Origin: Candidatus Kapaibacterium sp.
GTDB lineage: Bacteria; Bacteroidota; Ignavibacteria; Kapaibacteriales; UBA7675
DNA: 64,000 nt
Direction of reading: 5' to 3'
NCBI GenBank assembly: GCA_028284775.1
Contig: JANQRB010000175.1
Coordinates: 26,902 to 90,901, forward strand
Position 1 is the stretch's first letter. The number at the start of each line of letters is the position of its first letter. Under the pieces are notes generated by a model, which was given only the letters and a program-made list of their open reading frames with translations, was not told the DNA's origin and ran no database searches. Of the stretch, positions 17,353 to 26,691 are shown in pieces. The position numbers and the translations under genes were made by a program.

Positions 17353-17952
17353 ATGGAAACATCAAAGCATCGATACCGAGGTCCCTCGACGGTCTTACAG
17401 TCGTACATGACGGAGTTCGCCGTTGTTTGCCCCAGGTGTTCAAGAGATGCCCTGGTAAGGGTTAACAATCCCTGGATTCTGGACGGGGGCAAACTGACAT
17501 GCTCCAATTGTTCGCATATCGAATCGGCCGAAGAACTGACTCGCTATGATGTTGTCGTCAAAAGGAACTGCGACTACTGCGGCAAAGAGTTCGAAGCGAC
17601 ACTGTCCGGGCGAAAACACAAGAAGGAAGCGATCACGCTGCGCTGCCCTCATTGTGCAACGAGCCGCAGATACCAGCCCCGCAATATCAAACACTGCCTG
17701 CCCGACAAGGATTCAGGCCGTGCCTGCGACCCTGTCTTCGGCTACGCCCTGTGGTTTCAAACGGCAATCCGGGGCGATCTTTTTTGGGCCTTTAATCGCA
17801 GGCATCTGACGGACATCAGGAATTATGTCCAATCCAGACTGCGAGAACGGCGGATGACGGGACATATGACGATGGTCGAGAGACTTCCCGCTTTCATCAA
17901 AAGTGCCAAAAATCGGGATGCGATACTAAAGGCTATCAGTCAATGGGATTAA
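17353..17952 (+). CDS. TFIIB-type zinc-ribbon-containing protein
   Basis: A 199-residue cytoplasmic protein with three CxxC-type elements: CPRC/CSNC (residues about 27-56), CDYCGKEF and CPHCATS (about 73-105). These form two zinc ribbons. The C-terminal half has the conserved-looking run YALWFQTAIRGDLFWAFNR, then YVQSRLRERR and LPAFIKSAKNRDAILK. This arrangement matches a Bacteroidota family annotated only as zinc-ribbon-containing; no activity is known. It may bind nucleic acid. A MITE-like element starts two bases after its stop codon. Confidence 0.8.
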   Translation: METSKHRYRGPSTVLQSYMTEFAVVCPRCSRDALVRVNNPWILDGGKLTCSNCSHIESAEELTRYDVVVKRNCDYCGKEFEATLSGRKHKKEAITLRCPHCATSRRYQPRNIKHCLPDKDSGRACDPVFGYALWFQTAIRGDLFWAFNRRHLTDIRNYVQSRLRERRMTGHMTMVERLPAFIKSAKNRDAILKAISQWD

Positions 17953-17954
17953 TA

Positions 17955-18121
17955 CTTTTTCAAATTAGTTCTTTAATCCCCCTCTTTTTTTGAAACAGTA
18001 GCCAGGGGAGTTAGAAAAACTTTAAGATTTCTTAACCCCTCCCCATTCGGCGCTCAGTCCACGCCTCACCCCCTTTCTCCAAATGGGAGGTGAACATCTT
18101 AAAAACTAAGTTGAAAAAGCA
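17955..18121 (+). mobile_element. MITE-like repeat, copy B
   Basis: Best-preserved copy for its ends: left CTTTTTCAAATTAGTT and right AACTAAGTTGAAAAAG are inverted repeats with one mismatch over 16 bases. Between them are a CCCCCTCTTT block, CCAGGGGAGTTA, and the core CGGCGCTCAGTCCACGCCTC (from 18048), followed by CTCACCCCC. It carries no open frame. It fills the space between convergent genes (zinc ribbon and SAP-domain protein) and may supply terminator function through its hairpin. Confidence 0.8.
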
Positions 18122-18151
18122 CTAAGCGACCAGCGAATTGAGGCATCCCCC

Positions 18152-18775
18152 TTAGCGTCGCTGCGCCTTGTGATATTCCTTCCAAGCGCGATAGCTTTTA
18201 ACAATATCCAGCCGCTTCAATTCTTCCCAGGCCTGCAGGGCCTCTTCCCTGCCGGCATTTTTTTCGCCGGCCAGAAAATCAGAGACGAAATTGATATACC
18301 TGCCCGAAGGAGCTTGAGGGAAATTGCCAACCACCTGACTTAGGCTGATGTACTGATCGACTATATCACCGTAGTTGATGCTCTTGCCTTCTGCGATCTG
18401 CTCTTCACGCCAGCGGTTCAGCCGATAGAGAACCCCGGACTTTCGTTTCAGATTCGGATTGATCTTCAATGCTTCACTTCTGATGAATTCCTTCGTCGCT
18501 TTGTTGTCCGTATATCTGACGACCGGCAGTTCGAGACTCAAGCCGATTTCATAATCTCTGACTCCTGACCGGGCAGACACTTTGCGTTTTGCCTGACCGA
18601 GCTCGCCGCTTCGCAAATAATGCCGGATCAGCTCTTCGAGTTCGTCTTTGCGAAGTTTCGATGTCGAACGGATTCCGATCTCTCTCGCAAAGGCCTTGAT
18701 TTCAACTGCATACCAATAGCCCTTATCGAACTGCTCCTCAGTCATAGACTTTGAAAGTCGTGCTTTACGGGACAT
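18152..18775 (-). CDS. SAP-domain-containing protein
   Basis: A 207-residue protein read from ATG 18775, with GGA about 9 bases upstream; a longer reading from 18862 includes a region with no start site. Residues about 15-60 (FDKGYWYAVEIKAFAREIG, then KLRKDELEELIRHYL) form a helix-turn-helix-like SAP motif, a DNA-binding fold. The rest is basic and helical (LKRKSGVLYRLNRWREEQ, SYRAWKEYHKAQRR). It resembles SAP-domain proteins fused to DUF6434-like regions. It probably binds DNA; its target is unknown. Convergent with the zinc-ribbon gene across MITE copy B. Confidence 0.75.
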   Translation of the reverse strand: MSRKARLSKSMTEEQFDKGYWYAVEIKAFAREIGIRSTSKLRKDELEELIRHYLRSGELGQAKRKVSARSGVRDYEIGLSLELPVVRYTDNKATKEFIRSEALKINPNLKRKSGVLYRLNRWREEQIAEGKSINYGDIVDQYISLSQVVGNFPQAPSGRYINFVSDFLAGEKNAGREEALQAWEELKRLDIVKSYRAWKEYHKAQRR

Positions 18776-18931
18776 AGGCGGATTTCCTTTGATCGCAAAA
18801 ACCGGACAAATGTACGAATTTTCCCATCGGACGATTTGTGCCGGCTGCAAAGTTTGAATCAAGCGCCTTGTGACAATGCCGCTAAGTGCCTATAACGGGG
18901 CGGATGAGCCTGGAGTACCGGTTCATCTGCT

Positions 18932-19522
18932 TCATGAACTTGGCTCATTTTCGCCCGGCCCCGCGTCTGCTCCCATCAAGTCCCGCTCGAGGCCCTGGAC
19001 CAATGCCATGATTGCTTCGTCCGTCGCCTCGTCTTTCACGATGATTCCACCTGCTTCGCGGGATTCCGTATTCTGATGAAAGCGCGCTACAGACACCGTT
19101 CCGACAACTTTACCTGCCAGATATCCCGACAGGACTTTTTGAGCATGGGCCAAAACGGAGCGCCCGCCGCCTGGTCCGGGCGATGCAGCCAACAGAGCTA
19201 TCGGTTTGTGTTCGAAAAAACTCACATGTTCCCGGGAAATCCAGTCGATCGTGTTCTTGAAAAAGGCGGAAAACGAATTGTTGTGCTCCGGCAACGCAAT
19301 GATAAAACCATCGTGCTCATCGAAGAGCGCTTTTAATGCGAGTACATTGGCGGGAATCCCCTCGTTTTTTTCAATATCCCGGCTGTAAATCGGCAAAGGA
19401 TAGTCCCTGAGATCAATCACCTTCACCTGGTGATGAGCCACCAGCCGGGCGGCATACTCCGCAATCTTCGTGTTAATCGATTTGGAGCTGTTACTTCCCG
19501 AGAATACCAGAATCTTTTTCAT
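18932..19522 (-). CDS. NADPH-dependent FMN reductase family protein
   Basis: A 196-residue flavodoxin-fold oxidoreductase, read from ATG 19522 (MKKILVFSGSNSSKS). The SGSNSSKSIN loop (residues 8-17) binds the FMN phosphate and LPEHNNSFSAFFKNTIDW is the family's second signature. A glycine-rich SPGPGGGRS lies near residue 116. Relatives reduce quinones, azo dyes, chromate or FMN using NAD(P)H. Its neighbours are a YcaC-like hydrolase and other detoxification-type genes on the same strand, 112 bases apart, so a role in electrophile or quinone stress is plausible. Confidence 0.9.
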   Translation of the reverse strand: MKKILVFSGSNSSKSINTKIAEYAARLVAHHQVKVIDLRDYPLPIYSRDIEKNEGIPANVLALKALFDEHDGFIIALPEHNNSFSAFFKNTIDWISREHVSFFEHKPIALLAASPGPGGGRSVLAHAQKVLSGYLAGKVVGTVSVARFHQNTESREAGGIIVKDEATDEAIMALVQGLERDLMGADAGPGENEPSS

Positions 19523-19634
19523 AAGCGCAATGTTGGGATATGTTGATGATTTGCTCGGATCGGGAATGCGACCGGCCCATGGTTCATTTCGCTGACCGTC
19601 GCAGGCCCGCATTTTGCTAACTTAGCCTAATTTG

Positions 19635-20414
19635 TTAATCCAGCCAGGGATAAAGGTGCGTTTTCATCACGTCCACAATGCCGTCAATCGTTTCTTTTCT
19701 CGTATAGTCTCTTTGCCACTCGGCCAGCACAACTTCCCAGGTTACGGGCACCGCGCCGGCCTGAACCATCCTGTCCATTGCCCGGTTGTGGGCGTCGACG
19801 CTTGTTTCGCCCATTGCGTCGGAGACGGCATAAACTTCGTAGCCGTCGCGCAGCGCATCCAGCGTCGTAAGGGCAGGGCATCCGCCGGTCCAGAGTCCGG
19901 TCATGATAATCTTCTTACGACCGGTCGCCTTAACGGCATCGATGAACTCCTGATCCTGCCAGCCGTTCAGCGTCACACGATCGATGACCTTGTTGCCGTC
20001 AGGAATCAGCGACCGGAGCGCCGGGATCGTCGTTTTGTTGTAGCCCAGGTCGACAGCCACCGTCGTTTCGATAATCGGCACATTAAAAACCTTCGCTGTC
20101 TTTACGATCGCCTGCATATTGTTTGTCATGAGATCATGATCGATGGAGCGAACTTTTTCAATCAGTTCGGCCTGGTAGTCGATTACTACCAGGACACAGT
20201 TTTCGCCGGTCATCAGATTATCTGTTTTACCGTCTTTCCAAATCGTTTTCCCCTTCATTGTCGTTTTGACGCGAGACTGTCCGCTGCCGCTTTGAGCAAG
20301 CATGATATTTGCTTTTGCTCCCTTGGCTTCAATTCGTCCTTCCTCGATGCTGCATGCCGTACACACTAAGATCAGGATCACCACGATTCCGGTCGTGACG
20401 CTGAGAATCTTCAT
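19635..20414 (-). CDS. YcaC-like isochorismatase-fold hydrolase, lipoprotein
   Basis: A 259-residue protein; the start at 20414 is chosen because GGAG lies 6 bases before it, whereas the ATG at 20426 has none. It opens with a lipoprotein signal peptide ending LVCTAC (Cys21), so it is probably tethered to the envelope. The cysteine-hydrolase fold follows: VVIDYQ with Asp79, LNGWQDQEF, and GLWTGGCPAL with nucleophile Cys179. Overall it resembles E. coli YcaC, whose substrate is unknown. An envelope-anchored member is unusual, since relatives are mostly cytoplasmic. Confidence 0.85.
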   Translation of the reverse strand: MKILSVTTGIVVILILVCTACSIEEGRIEAKGAKANIMLAQSGSGQSRVKTTMKGKTIWKDGKTDNLMTGENCVLVVIDYQAELIEKVRSIDHDLMTNNMQAIVKTAKVFNVPIIETTVAVDLGYNKTTIPALRSLIPDGNKVIDRVTLNGWQDQEFIDAVKATGRKKIIMTGLWTGGCPALTTLDALRDGYEVYAVSDAMGETSVDAHNRAMDRMVQAGAVPVTWEVVLAEWQRDYTRKETIDGIVDVMKTHLYPWLD

Positions 20415-20530
20415 GATCAGCTCCATTTAATGATTGTCTTGTTTAATACCCGCAGCAAAATTAGGAAGGGACGCGCCGTCCATAAAGGTGAATTCCCGCC
20501 GAAGAGCGGTAATAGTCTGCCACTTGATCG

Positions 20531-21925
20531 CTAAAACTTATATGCAGCGGATAATGCCAGAAAGTAAATGTCCTTGCCATTACCCGTATCCCTTACATAA
20601 GCGCCGGGCGGAATGTAGGCCAGAAATGAAATGAAGGTCCAATGCTCATCCGGTACGAAGAAGACATCCAGAGCATACTGAGTTCCGATGTATTTGCTGT
20701 CGCTGGCAGCCGGCGGAAGCGGTCGTATCAGGTTCATTCCAGGCGTAAAACTCCCTTCCCCTCTACTCTGTCTGGCAAGGAAATACACACTGCCGTTGAC
20801 AAAAAGCGCTTCATCGAGAGCAAGGCCGACCATCGGCCGGAAGCTGGTGATATTCGACGGTCCCAGGGGAGCGCCTAATCCAAAAGTCGGTTTGGGGTAA
20901 AGCGGATCATAGGTGTTAAGATTGTTGTCCGATTCCGACGGATCACCGCTTATAAAGCTCCCGCCAATCCCGAGCATCGGCCGCAAGTCGCCGCTGAAGT
21001 AGTGTCGGACAACGCCCGTCACATTATAGGCGCTGATCGTCAGGCTGTTAAACTTGCCGAACTGATACATACTCTCAATGTCATAATACAAGGGTGCTGC
21101 ATGATTCCACAGGCGGGCGCCAATCGTATGCCGTACCTGCTCACCCGGCACATGCTGATAAACGCGTCTGTCGGATTTGAAACCAAGGTAGTAGGCATCC
21201 AGCTTAAGTCCATCGTCGTTTTGCCACTCGGCATAGAGGCCCCAAAGATATTCGTCGATCCGCTCGTTATCGAATACTTCGGTGTTGATTATGACGGGTG
21301 ATGCTGCAAAGAGCTGAAGTCTGAGCTCGCTGTGTCGATAGATCGCGCTTGCGGCATCGAAGGACAGACGATTGTTGGGGCCTTCACGCGAGGAAACAAG
21401 CATCTCATTGCCGAAGTTAAACTCCTGGCGTCCCGCGCGCAGAAGGAATCTGTCGGGCTGCTCGTCCGGCCCCAAACGGGTCTCGATAAAAGCCTGATGC
21501 AGGTCCAACGCATCCTCTGCAATCTCCGGCAGCGGCTCATTAGGCGATCCGATTTCAAAGGTGCTGTTCAACTGACCGAAGATCCGAAAACGGCTGCCCG
21601 ACCAGAAGTCAGCATGAAGCATGAGCCGGCTTAACAGTGCACCGTCGTCATCCGCCACGAAGCCCGGTGGCAGGTCGCCCCAGTTGGCATTGCTGCGCAG
21701 CTCGTACCATTCGCGTATCTCGCCGCCGAATGAAATGCGAACGCTGGAGTCCGCGGATAAGGCAATATGTTTCAGATGGTCGGGACCACGTTTATCGACG
21801 GTATCACTCATCAGGTAATCAAAGTTATCTTCGTACCTGAGATTTTTTATCGGCCCGGGCTGTGCCACTATCATTGACAGCATCAGGATGAACTGACATA
21901 GCGCGCTAAAGAGTAATCGGATCAT
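20531..21925 (-). CDS. AlgE-like alginate export family outer-membrane protein
   Basis: A 464-residue predicted outer-membrane beta-barrel. The start at ATG 21925 follows a good GGAGG, and a signal peptide follows (LLFSALCQFILMLSMIVAQ). The alginate-export signature region reads LRAGRQEFNFGNEML, then SREGPNNRLSFDAA. Many alternating strands end in a C-terminal aromatic residue (ALSAAYKF), as expected for Bam-assembled barrels. Despite the family name, Bacteroidota members are often of unknown substrate; it may pass small anionic compounds. It is the same strand as the YcaC-like gene downstream. Confidence 0.87.
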   Translation of the reverse strand: MIRLLFSALCQFILMLSMIVAQPGPIKNLRYEDNFDYLMSDTVDKRGPDHLKHIALSADSSVRISFGGEIREWYELRSNANWGDLPPGFVADDDGALLSRLMLHADFWSGSRFRIFGQLNSTFEIGSPNEPLPEIAEDALDLHQAFIETRLGPDEQPDRFLLRAGRQEFNFGNEMLVSSREGPNNRLSFDAASAIYRHSELRLQLFAASPVIINTEVFDNERIDEYLWGLYAEWQNDDGLKLDAYYLGFKSDRRVYQHVPGEQVRHTIGARLWNHAAPLYYDIESMYQFGKFNSLTISAYNVTGVVRHYFSGDLRPMLGIGGSFISGDPSESDNNLNTYDPLYPKPTFGLGAPLGPSNITSFRPMVGLALDEALFVNGSVYFLARQSRGEGSFTPGMNLIRPLPPAASDSKYIGTQYALDVFFVPDEHWTFISFLAYIPPGAYVRDTGNGKDIYFLALSAAYKF

Positions 21926-22031
21926 AAGAGTGCCTCCTGAACTTCCTGAATGCCCTGCGAAACTAGTGCGTAAAGGCATCTGGCTAAAGGTTGAAACGAG
22001 AGTTAAAGTGGTGAAAATGCGCAGCGGGTGT

Positions 22032-23447
22032 TTAGGCAGTGAACGCGCGTCGGATTCCGGCCCAGATAGTTTTCACGTCAGCTTTATAGTCTTGGAAGGG
22101 ATTTCGCCCTACCAGCGATGAGCCGACTTTTTTCAGTTGTTTGCGCATGACGTATGAGGCATACATACCTCCCAATATGTTGCTGACGGCGAGGCCGCCA
22201 AAAATGCCATTGGCGCCGAAGAGTGTCCCAATCAGCGTCAAGGGAAGCATAAACAGGATCGTGCGCACCAGCATTATCCTGAGTGCAATCGCGGGGAGCT
22301 GCAGTCCGTTAAAAATGGCCGCCGTGACGAGATAGAGTCCATAAAAGAGATAAGACAAACTGACGATGTAGAAGTAATACTTCGTATAGTCGATCACATC
22401 GCGATCCTGACTGAAGAGGCCGGCGATGGGGTCGGCAAAGACGACAAGGATGACGATGACGGCCAAACCGAGATAGATCGCGGCTTTGCCCATAAACACA
22501 ATAGCGTCATCAATCCGGACATGACGTCCGGCACCCAGGTTTTGCGCAATGAAGGGAACGCCTGCGGCGCTGACCGCCATCATGCCGATCATCAGGAGCG
22601 TTTCGATGCGGCCTGACACTCCGAATGCCGCGACGGCCTCCGACGCTTCGCGCCCAAGCAAAAAAGTCAGATACATCAGGCTGAGCGGCGCAACCAGCTG
22701 ACTCGCGATGGATGGCAAACCCAAACGCATCAATTGTCTGAGTATGGCTAAGTGTTCAGCTCCGTCGCTTAAAGCGGATATGCTTAAGAGGCGCTGCCTG
22801 AGAAGAAGAATCAGCATGATGACGACAATGAAGAGCCAGGATGTTACTGTTCCAAAGGCAACGCCCTTAATTCCCATCGCCGGGAAGGGATCGACGCCCC
22901 TGATTAAAACATAATCAAGAACAGCGTTAATAACTCCCGCAATTCCAAACACAATCTCCGGCGCTTTAACAATTCCGACAGCGCGCAAGGCCGATCCGGC
23001 GACGATGCCGACCGCCAGCAGAGGCATGCCCCAGTACAATGGAATAATGTAAGCGGCAATATGCGGCAATGCCTGTTCATCGGCGCCCAGCAATCCGAAT
23101 AGTTCATGCACGCTCAGGAGGCCGGCGGCGGAAAACATCGAAGCGACCGCAAACGCAAGGATAAGCGCGAGGGCTGTCGTTCTCATGGCACGATCGGTCT
23201 TGCCGGCGCCATAAGCTCGCGCGACCAAAAGCGAAACCGCAACCGCCAGGCCGATGAAGAGGCCGACCAGTACAAAATATGTTGTGGCTGCAAAGCCGAG
23301 CGAAGCCAGCTCAACGGCACCCAACTGACCGACGAAATATGTGTCGACGATCTGGAAGAGAATCGTCGAGATCATTCCAAGGCTGATCGGCACCGACATC
23401 GAAATCAGCGTTTTGTTCGTGTCCTGGTTCAGTAAATCTTGCGCCAT
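22032..23447 (-). CDS. MATE family efflux transporter
   Basis: A 471-residue inner-membrane protein with twelve hydrophobic segments in two homologous halves, the usual MATE length. Typical sequences are ISLGMISTILFQIVDTYFVG in the first helix pair, GLAVAVSLLVARAYG, and AAGVPFIAQNLGAG in the second half. MATE pumps export drugs or metabolites driven by Na+ or H+. It begins at ATG 23447, 196 bases after the AraC gene that is read towards it, and 107 bases ahead of the porin-like gene. The AraC regulator may control it. Confidence 0.93.
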   Translation of the reverse strand: MAQDLLNQDTNKTLISMSVPISLGMISTILFQIVDTYFVGQLGAVELASLGFAATTYFVLVGLFIGLAVAVSLLVARAYGAGKTDRAMRTTALALILAFAVASMFSAAGLLSVHELFGLLGADEQALPHIAAYIIPLYWGMPLLAVGIVAGSALRAVGIVKAPEIVFGIAGVINAVLDYVLIRGVDPFPAMGIKGVAFGTVTSWLFIVVIMLILLLRQRLLSISALSDGAEHLAILRQLMRLGLPSIASQLVAPLSLMYLTFLLGREASEAVAAFGVSGRIETLLMIGMMAVSAAGVPFIAQNLGAGRHVRIDDAIVFMGKAAIYLGLAVIVILVVFADPIAGLFSQDRDVIDYTKYYFYIVSLSYLFYGLYLVTAAIFNGLQLPAIALRIMLVRTILFMLPLTLIGTLFGANGIFGGLAVSNILGGMYASYVMRKQLKKVGSSLVGRNPFQDYKADVKTIWAGIRRAFTA

Positions 23448-23643
23448 GAATTCAATTCGCTGAGGCGATTAACAAATTGGATTAAATACAAGACAAAGCT
23501 ATAATCGGAGCAGGCTTAAATAAAGGTGAGAAATGGCGCGACGATGGTAAATTCAGTACGCGTGCTTACGATGATGAGCCCTTAAGCGTAGAGCCGTCGC
23601 CGGCCGGACGAATGGTGTCGCGTCGCCACCGGCTGAGAGAACA

Positions 23644-24528
23644 TCAGATCTTTTCGCCGACTTTAAACTGGCTGGGAGTGTAACCGGTGTGTTTCTTGAA
23701 ATACTTAAGCATGTTTGTTGGTTCATCGAATCCCAGTTCATAGGCGATTGTCTTGCTGGCTTTACCGGTGCCGCGCAATAGCCTCTTGATTTCCAGGATC
23801 CGTCGCTCGTCGATCACAGCCTTGGGCGAAAGTTTGTAGCGTTCTTTGGTAATCTTCGCTAGTGATTTGCCGCTCAGGCCAAGTCGCTCGGTATAAAACT
23901 CTACTTTAAACTCCGAACGAAAATTGCCTTCGAGTAATTCGTTAAAGTCCAGCAGCGTTTTGGCATTTTCATCAATTTTGATTACCGGGAGGCTGTCCGG
24001 CTTATCCATCATACTGTCGCAATGAATCAGGAAAAGGCAGAGCCAATGATAGAAGGCATTCTCCCTGGCTTTGCCAGACCAATCATAATAAACCTGACGC
24101 ATATAACTCGAAATCACGTCAAGATGATCGATGTCTTGTCTTTGCAGTCTGATTATCTGCATTCCCTCGATATGGCAGGCAATCGTGAAGTGAAACAGAT
24201 GTTTCAGATCATTGTCGTTCCGATAGATGAACTCGCTCTTAAATGTAATCGACTGCACTTCCCATTCGCTGTCCGGCGCCTCGATGTAGTGCAATTGATC
24301 TTTGGCAATCAGTACAATCGTATTGGGTTTAAACTGATATTCCTGAAAATCGACAAAATATCTGCCCCGTCCTTTCTTAAACCAGAAGATAACGTGAAAG
24401 TCGCGCAGCGAGGGGCGAAAGAGATCCTGCGTCTGCATCAGGACTTCGTGCGAAACGATCGCAAAAGGCAGTCCTTTGCCGATCTCACTTGACTTAAAAT
24501 ACTCGATATTCTTGCTCTTGCCTTCCAT
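23644..24528 (-). CDS. AraC family transcription regulator
   Basis: A 294-residue regulator starting at ATG 24528 (MEGKSKNIEY); an upstream TTG is less likely. The N-terminal 160 residues form a cupin-like sensor domain (FVDFQEYQFKPNTIVLI). The C-terminal domain has two HTH motifs; the second reads TIAYELGFDEPTNMLKYFKK with the family signature Y-F-K-x-x-T-G-x-x-P-S-x-F. It starts 18 bases after the second pirin gene, so it is probably their distal partner, and lies upstream of the MATE gene. It likely senses a small molecule and controls the detoxification genes. Confidence 0.92.
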   Translation of the reverse strand: MEGKSKNIEYFKSSEIGKGLPFAIVSHEVLMQTQDLFRPSLRDFHVIFWFKKGRGRYFVDFQEYQFKPNTIVLIAKDQLHYIEAPDSEWEVQSITFKSEFIYRNDNDLKHLFHFTIACHIEGMQIIRLQRQDIDHLDVISSYMRQVYYDWSGKARENAFYHWLCLFLIHCDSMMDKPDSLPVIKIDENAKTLLDFNELLEGNFRSEFKVEFYTERLGLSGKSLAKITKERYKLSPKAVIDERRILEIKRLLRGTGKASKTIAYELGFDEPTNMLKYFKKHTGYTPSQFKVGEKI

Positions 24529-24546
24529 CAACACGCAAAATAACAA

Positions 24547-25368
24547 TTAGCGCGATGCGGCAAGGCTGCGGATTCGGGCAGTGCTTCGCGCCAGTGCTTC
24601 CCGACTCGTGTGAATCTGGCCGCCGGAGGCGACAATCGGCCAGGGGCTTGGCTCCGCGAGTACCAGAACGAAGTTGCATGCCGCCGCTGACGCGCGTATC
24701 CCGATCGTGCCGCCATTGGCTTCCAGAATGCCCATCTGCCCGTTGCCGACTTCCGACCCCAGAATGGCAAGCGAACCGTCCCGCGTAAAGACAAAACCAC
24801 TTGTCTGGCCCGCGGGAGTCTCGAAGGACCATGCCTCATGCGCGCTCAAGGAAACATCGAGGTAGGTCATGGAAATCGGAATATTCATTGCCCCTCGCAG
24901 GCCCTTGTAACTCCCTGTCAGCACCTTGACATTGCCGACCGACGGTATCTCCTCTTTTCTGACATTGGCATAGTCCACTTCGGCTTCTTCGTAATCAGGC
25001 GGCAGTTGAAGCCAGAGCTGATGAATCGAGCCGGTCCAGCTTCCGCCGGGCGCGTCGTGCTTGCGACGATAGGATTCTGAATGCCAGACGCCGCCGCCCG
25101 CGCAAATCCATTGCGCGCCGCCGTCGTAAATGATGCCGTCGTTCCGCCCGCTGTCCTTGTGGTGCAGATCGGTGCCATGGAAGTAGGTAAGGATGCCGAT
25201 GCCGGAGTGCGGGTGCGAGCCGATGTGCAGTCCGTCATTGTCTTTCGTGAACTTGCCGGCGTCGAAAAAGACAATGGGTTTTAATTCCGCTCTGGTCGCG
25301 GGGTCCACCACGAACTGAATAGCGTTGCGCGGCTGTTGAATTCGTTTCAGTCCTCTGCTTTGTGCCAT
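24547..25368 (-). CDS. Pirin family protein (second of pair)
   Basis: A 273-residue double-cupin protein starting at ATG 25368; a TTG at 25398 would overlap the previous stop by four bases. The metal site is intact: SHPHSGIG supplies two His, and GGGVWHSES supplies the His and Glu of the HxE pair. Pirins bind iron; bacterial ones can act as quercetin dioxygenases or redox regulators. The substrate here is unknown. It follows the pirin at 25395 and precedes the AraC gene, forming a three-gene unit. Confidence 0.9.
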   Translation of the reverse strand: MAQSRGLKRIQQPRNAIQFVVDPATRAELKPIVFFDAGKFTKDNDGLHIGSHPHSGIGILTYFHGTDLHHKDSGRNDGIIYDGGAQWICAGGGVWHSESYRRKHDAPGGSWTGSIHQLWLQLPPDYEEAEVDYANVRKEEIPSVGNVKVLTGSYKGLRGAMNIPISMTYLDVSLSAHEAWSFETPAGQTSGFVFTRDGSLAILGSEVGNGQMGILEANGGTIGIRASAAACNFVLVLAEPSPWPIVASGGQIHTSREALARSTARIRSLAASR

Positions 25369-25394
25369 GACGCATTCGATGTTAAGTTGGAAAA

Positions 25395-26375
25395 TCAATG
25401 AGCCTGGGATTCCGCCACCGTACCGAACAGCCCCGCAGCATAATCCGCATAGGCCTGGTCAATTTCTTCCTTCGTGTTCATCACGAAGGGGCCGTCCATA
25501 ACGACAGCTTCCTTAAGCGGTTCGCCTGCGATTACCAGCACCTGCGCACCGGCATCAGCTTCGAATAGAATCGTACCCCCATCATTGTTGAATACAAGGG
25601 AGTTGTATTCCGGCACATCCCTGCCGTCGGCGCGAATGCTTCCCCTCAGAACATACACTAATGCGTTACACTTAGCGGGAATTGTCCACAGCGATACAGC
25701 CCCGCTTCGGTGTGCGATAGCATGGGCGGCAATGATGTTGGCCTTTGTTTCGAGTGGTCCCCGGCTGTCCAAAATCTCGCCGGCGATTACCCGCACATGA
25801 CAATTCTCCTGTTCAACAAGCGGTATATCCGCAGCGGCGACGTTGTGAATATCGGGAGGAGACATCTTGTCTTCGGCCGCGACATTTACCCACAATTGAA
25901 CTTCGTGGAATATCGTTGTCAGTGGATCGGCTTCCATTATCCCGCCGTGCTGTATGCCGCGGCCCGCGTTCATGCGCTGCACCGATCCGGAGCTGAGAAG
26001 CACCTGATTGCCCAGAGAATCGACGTGCCGCATAAGTCCCTCGAACATGAAGGTAATAGTCTCGAAGCCGCGATGCGGGTGGGCGGCGCCTTCTACGCGA
26101 AAGCCCGAACCGACAGACTGAGGCCCGATGTGATCGAGCATAAGAAAGGGATCGAAGCCGCGCAGTCCGGCAATCGGAAATGCTCGTTGGCCCCTGACGC
26201 CGGGCACCACGCCATTAATTTTTGCATGCCCGCTAAGCGATTTTACCGTACGGAATCCTTGCACTATTTCGCTCTCGTTTTTGAGGTCAAAGATATCTCG
26301 TCGAAGCAGTTCCTTAAAGGTGAAAAGCGGCCTTCCGGTGGTGAATATCGCCTCTCTGAAGGGCCGAGCAGGCAC
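25395..26375 (-). CDS. Pirin family protein (first of pair), altered metal site
   Basis: A 326-residue pirin with a conserved HPHRGFETITFMFEG segment and NAGRGIQHGG. The third His is kept, but the Glu normally two residues later is Gly, so the four-ligand iron site looks incomplete. The C-terminal cupin (VYVLRGSIRADG) is present. The frame opens at GTG 26375; a later GTG near 26264 (VQGFRTVKSLSG) fits pirin lengths better and may be the true start. It is the first of the pirin-pirin-AraC group. Confidence 0.87.
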   Translation of the reverse strand: MPARPFREAIFTTGRPLFTFKELLRRDIFDLKNESEIVQGFRTVKSLSGHAKINGVVPGVRGQRAFPIAGLRGFDPFLMLDHIGPQSVGSGFRVEGAAHPHRGFETITFMFEGLMRHVDSLGNQVLLSSGSVQRMNAGRGIQHGGIMEADPLTTIFHEVQLWVNVAAEDKMSPPDIHNVAAADIPLVEQENCHVRVIAGEILDSRGPLETKANIIAAHAIAHRSGAVSLWTIPAKCNALVYVLRGSIRADGRDVPEYNSLVFNNDGGTILFEADAGAQVLVIAGEPLKEAVVMDGPFVMNTKEEIDQAYADYAAGLFGTVAESQAH

Positions 26376-26691
26376 GCTCTCAAATCCTGCCCCGCCCGCA
26401 GCTCAATCGTCTGAGGATTCATGCGCAGGGGTGGTAGGTTCTTCTTGAAGCCTGACTGGATCTCGATGAAAAATTTGAAAGGGAGTCGGGCACTCCAAAC
26501 GACAAACTGATTTTGCCGAGACAATTTCAATGAATGACGGGCTCAAATAAGCCCCTTGTGTTGAGATGCGAGAATTTGCTATATTCGAAATTCCTACCCG
26601 TACTTAACTCAATTGCGCCCCCCGCATCTCCAAGATCTCCGGCTGATATGAGAGCCGGTGACCTTGTTAGACCTATCCAAGGAGTTAAGTA
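26376..26691. other. Divergent intergenic region
   Basis: About 316 bases between the pirin unit and the T9SS gene at 26692, so promoters for both directions should lie here. TATATT at about 26580, with a TTGTGT 18 bases before it, is a weak promoter-like pair for the plus-strand gene. A short GGGCT/AGCCC hairpin sits near 26540. Nothing else is recognised. Confidence 0.4.

Noticed and set aside
19632..20369. 245-codon plus-strand frame
   Set aside because: It is antisense to the YcaC-like lipoprotein, which has clear catalytic motifs and a ribosome-binding site; the plus-strand protein has no domain.
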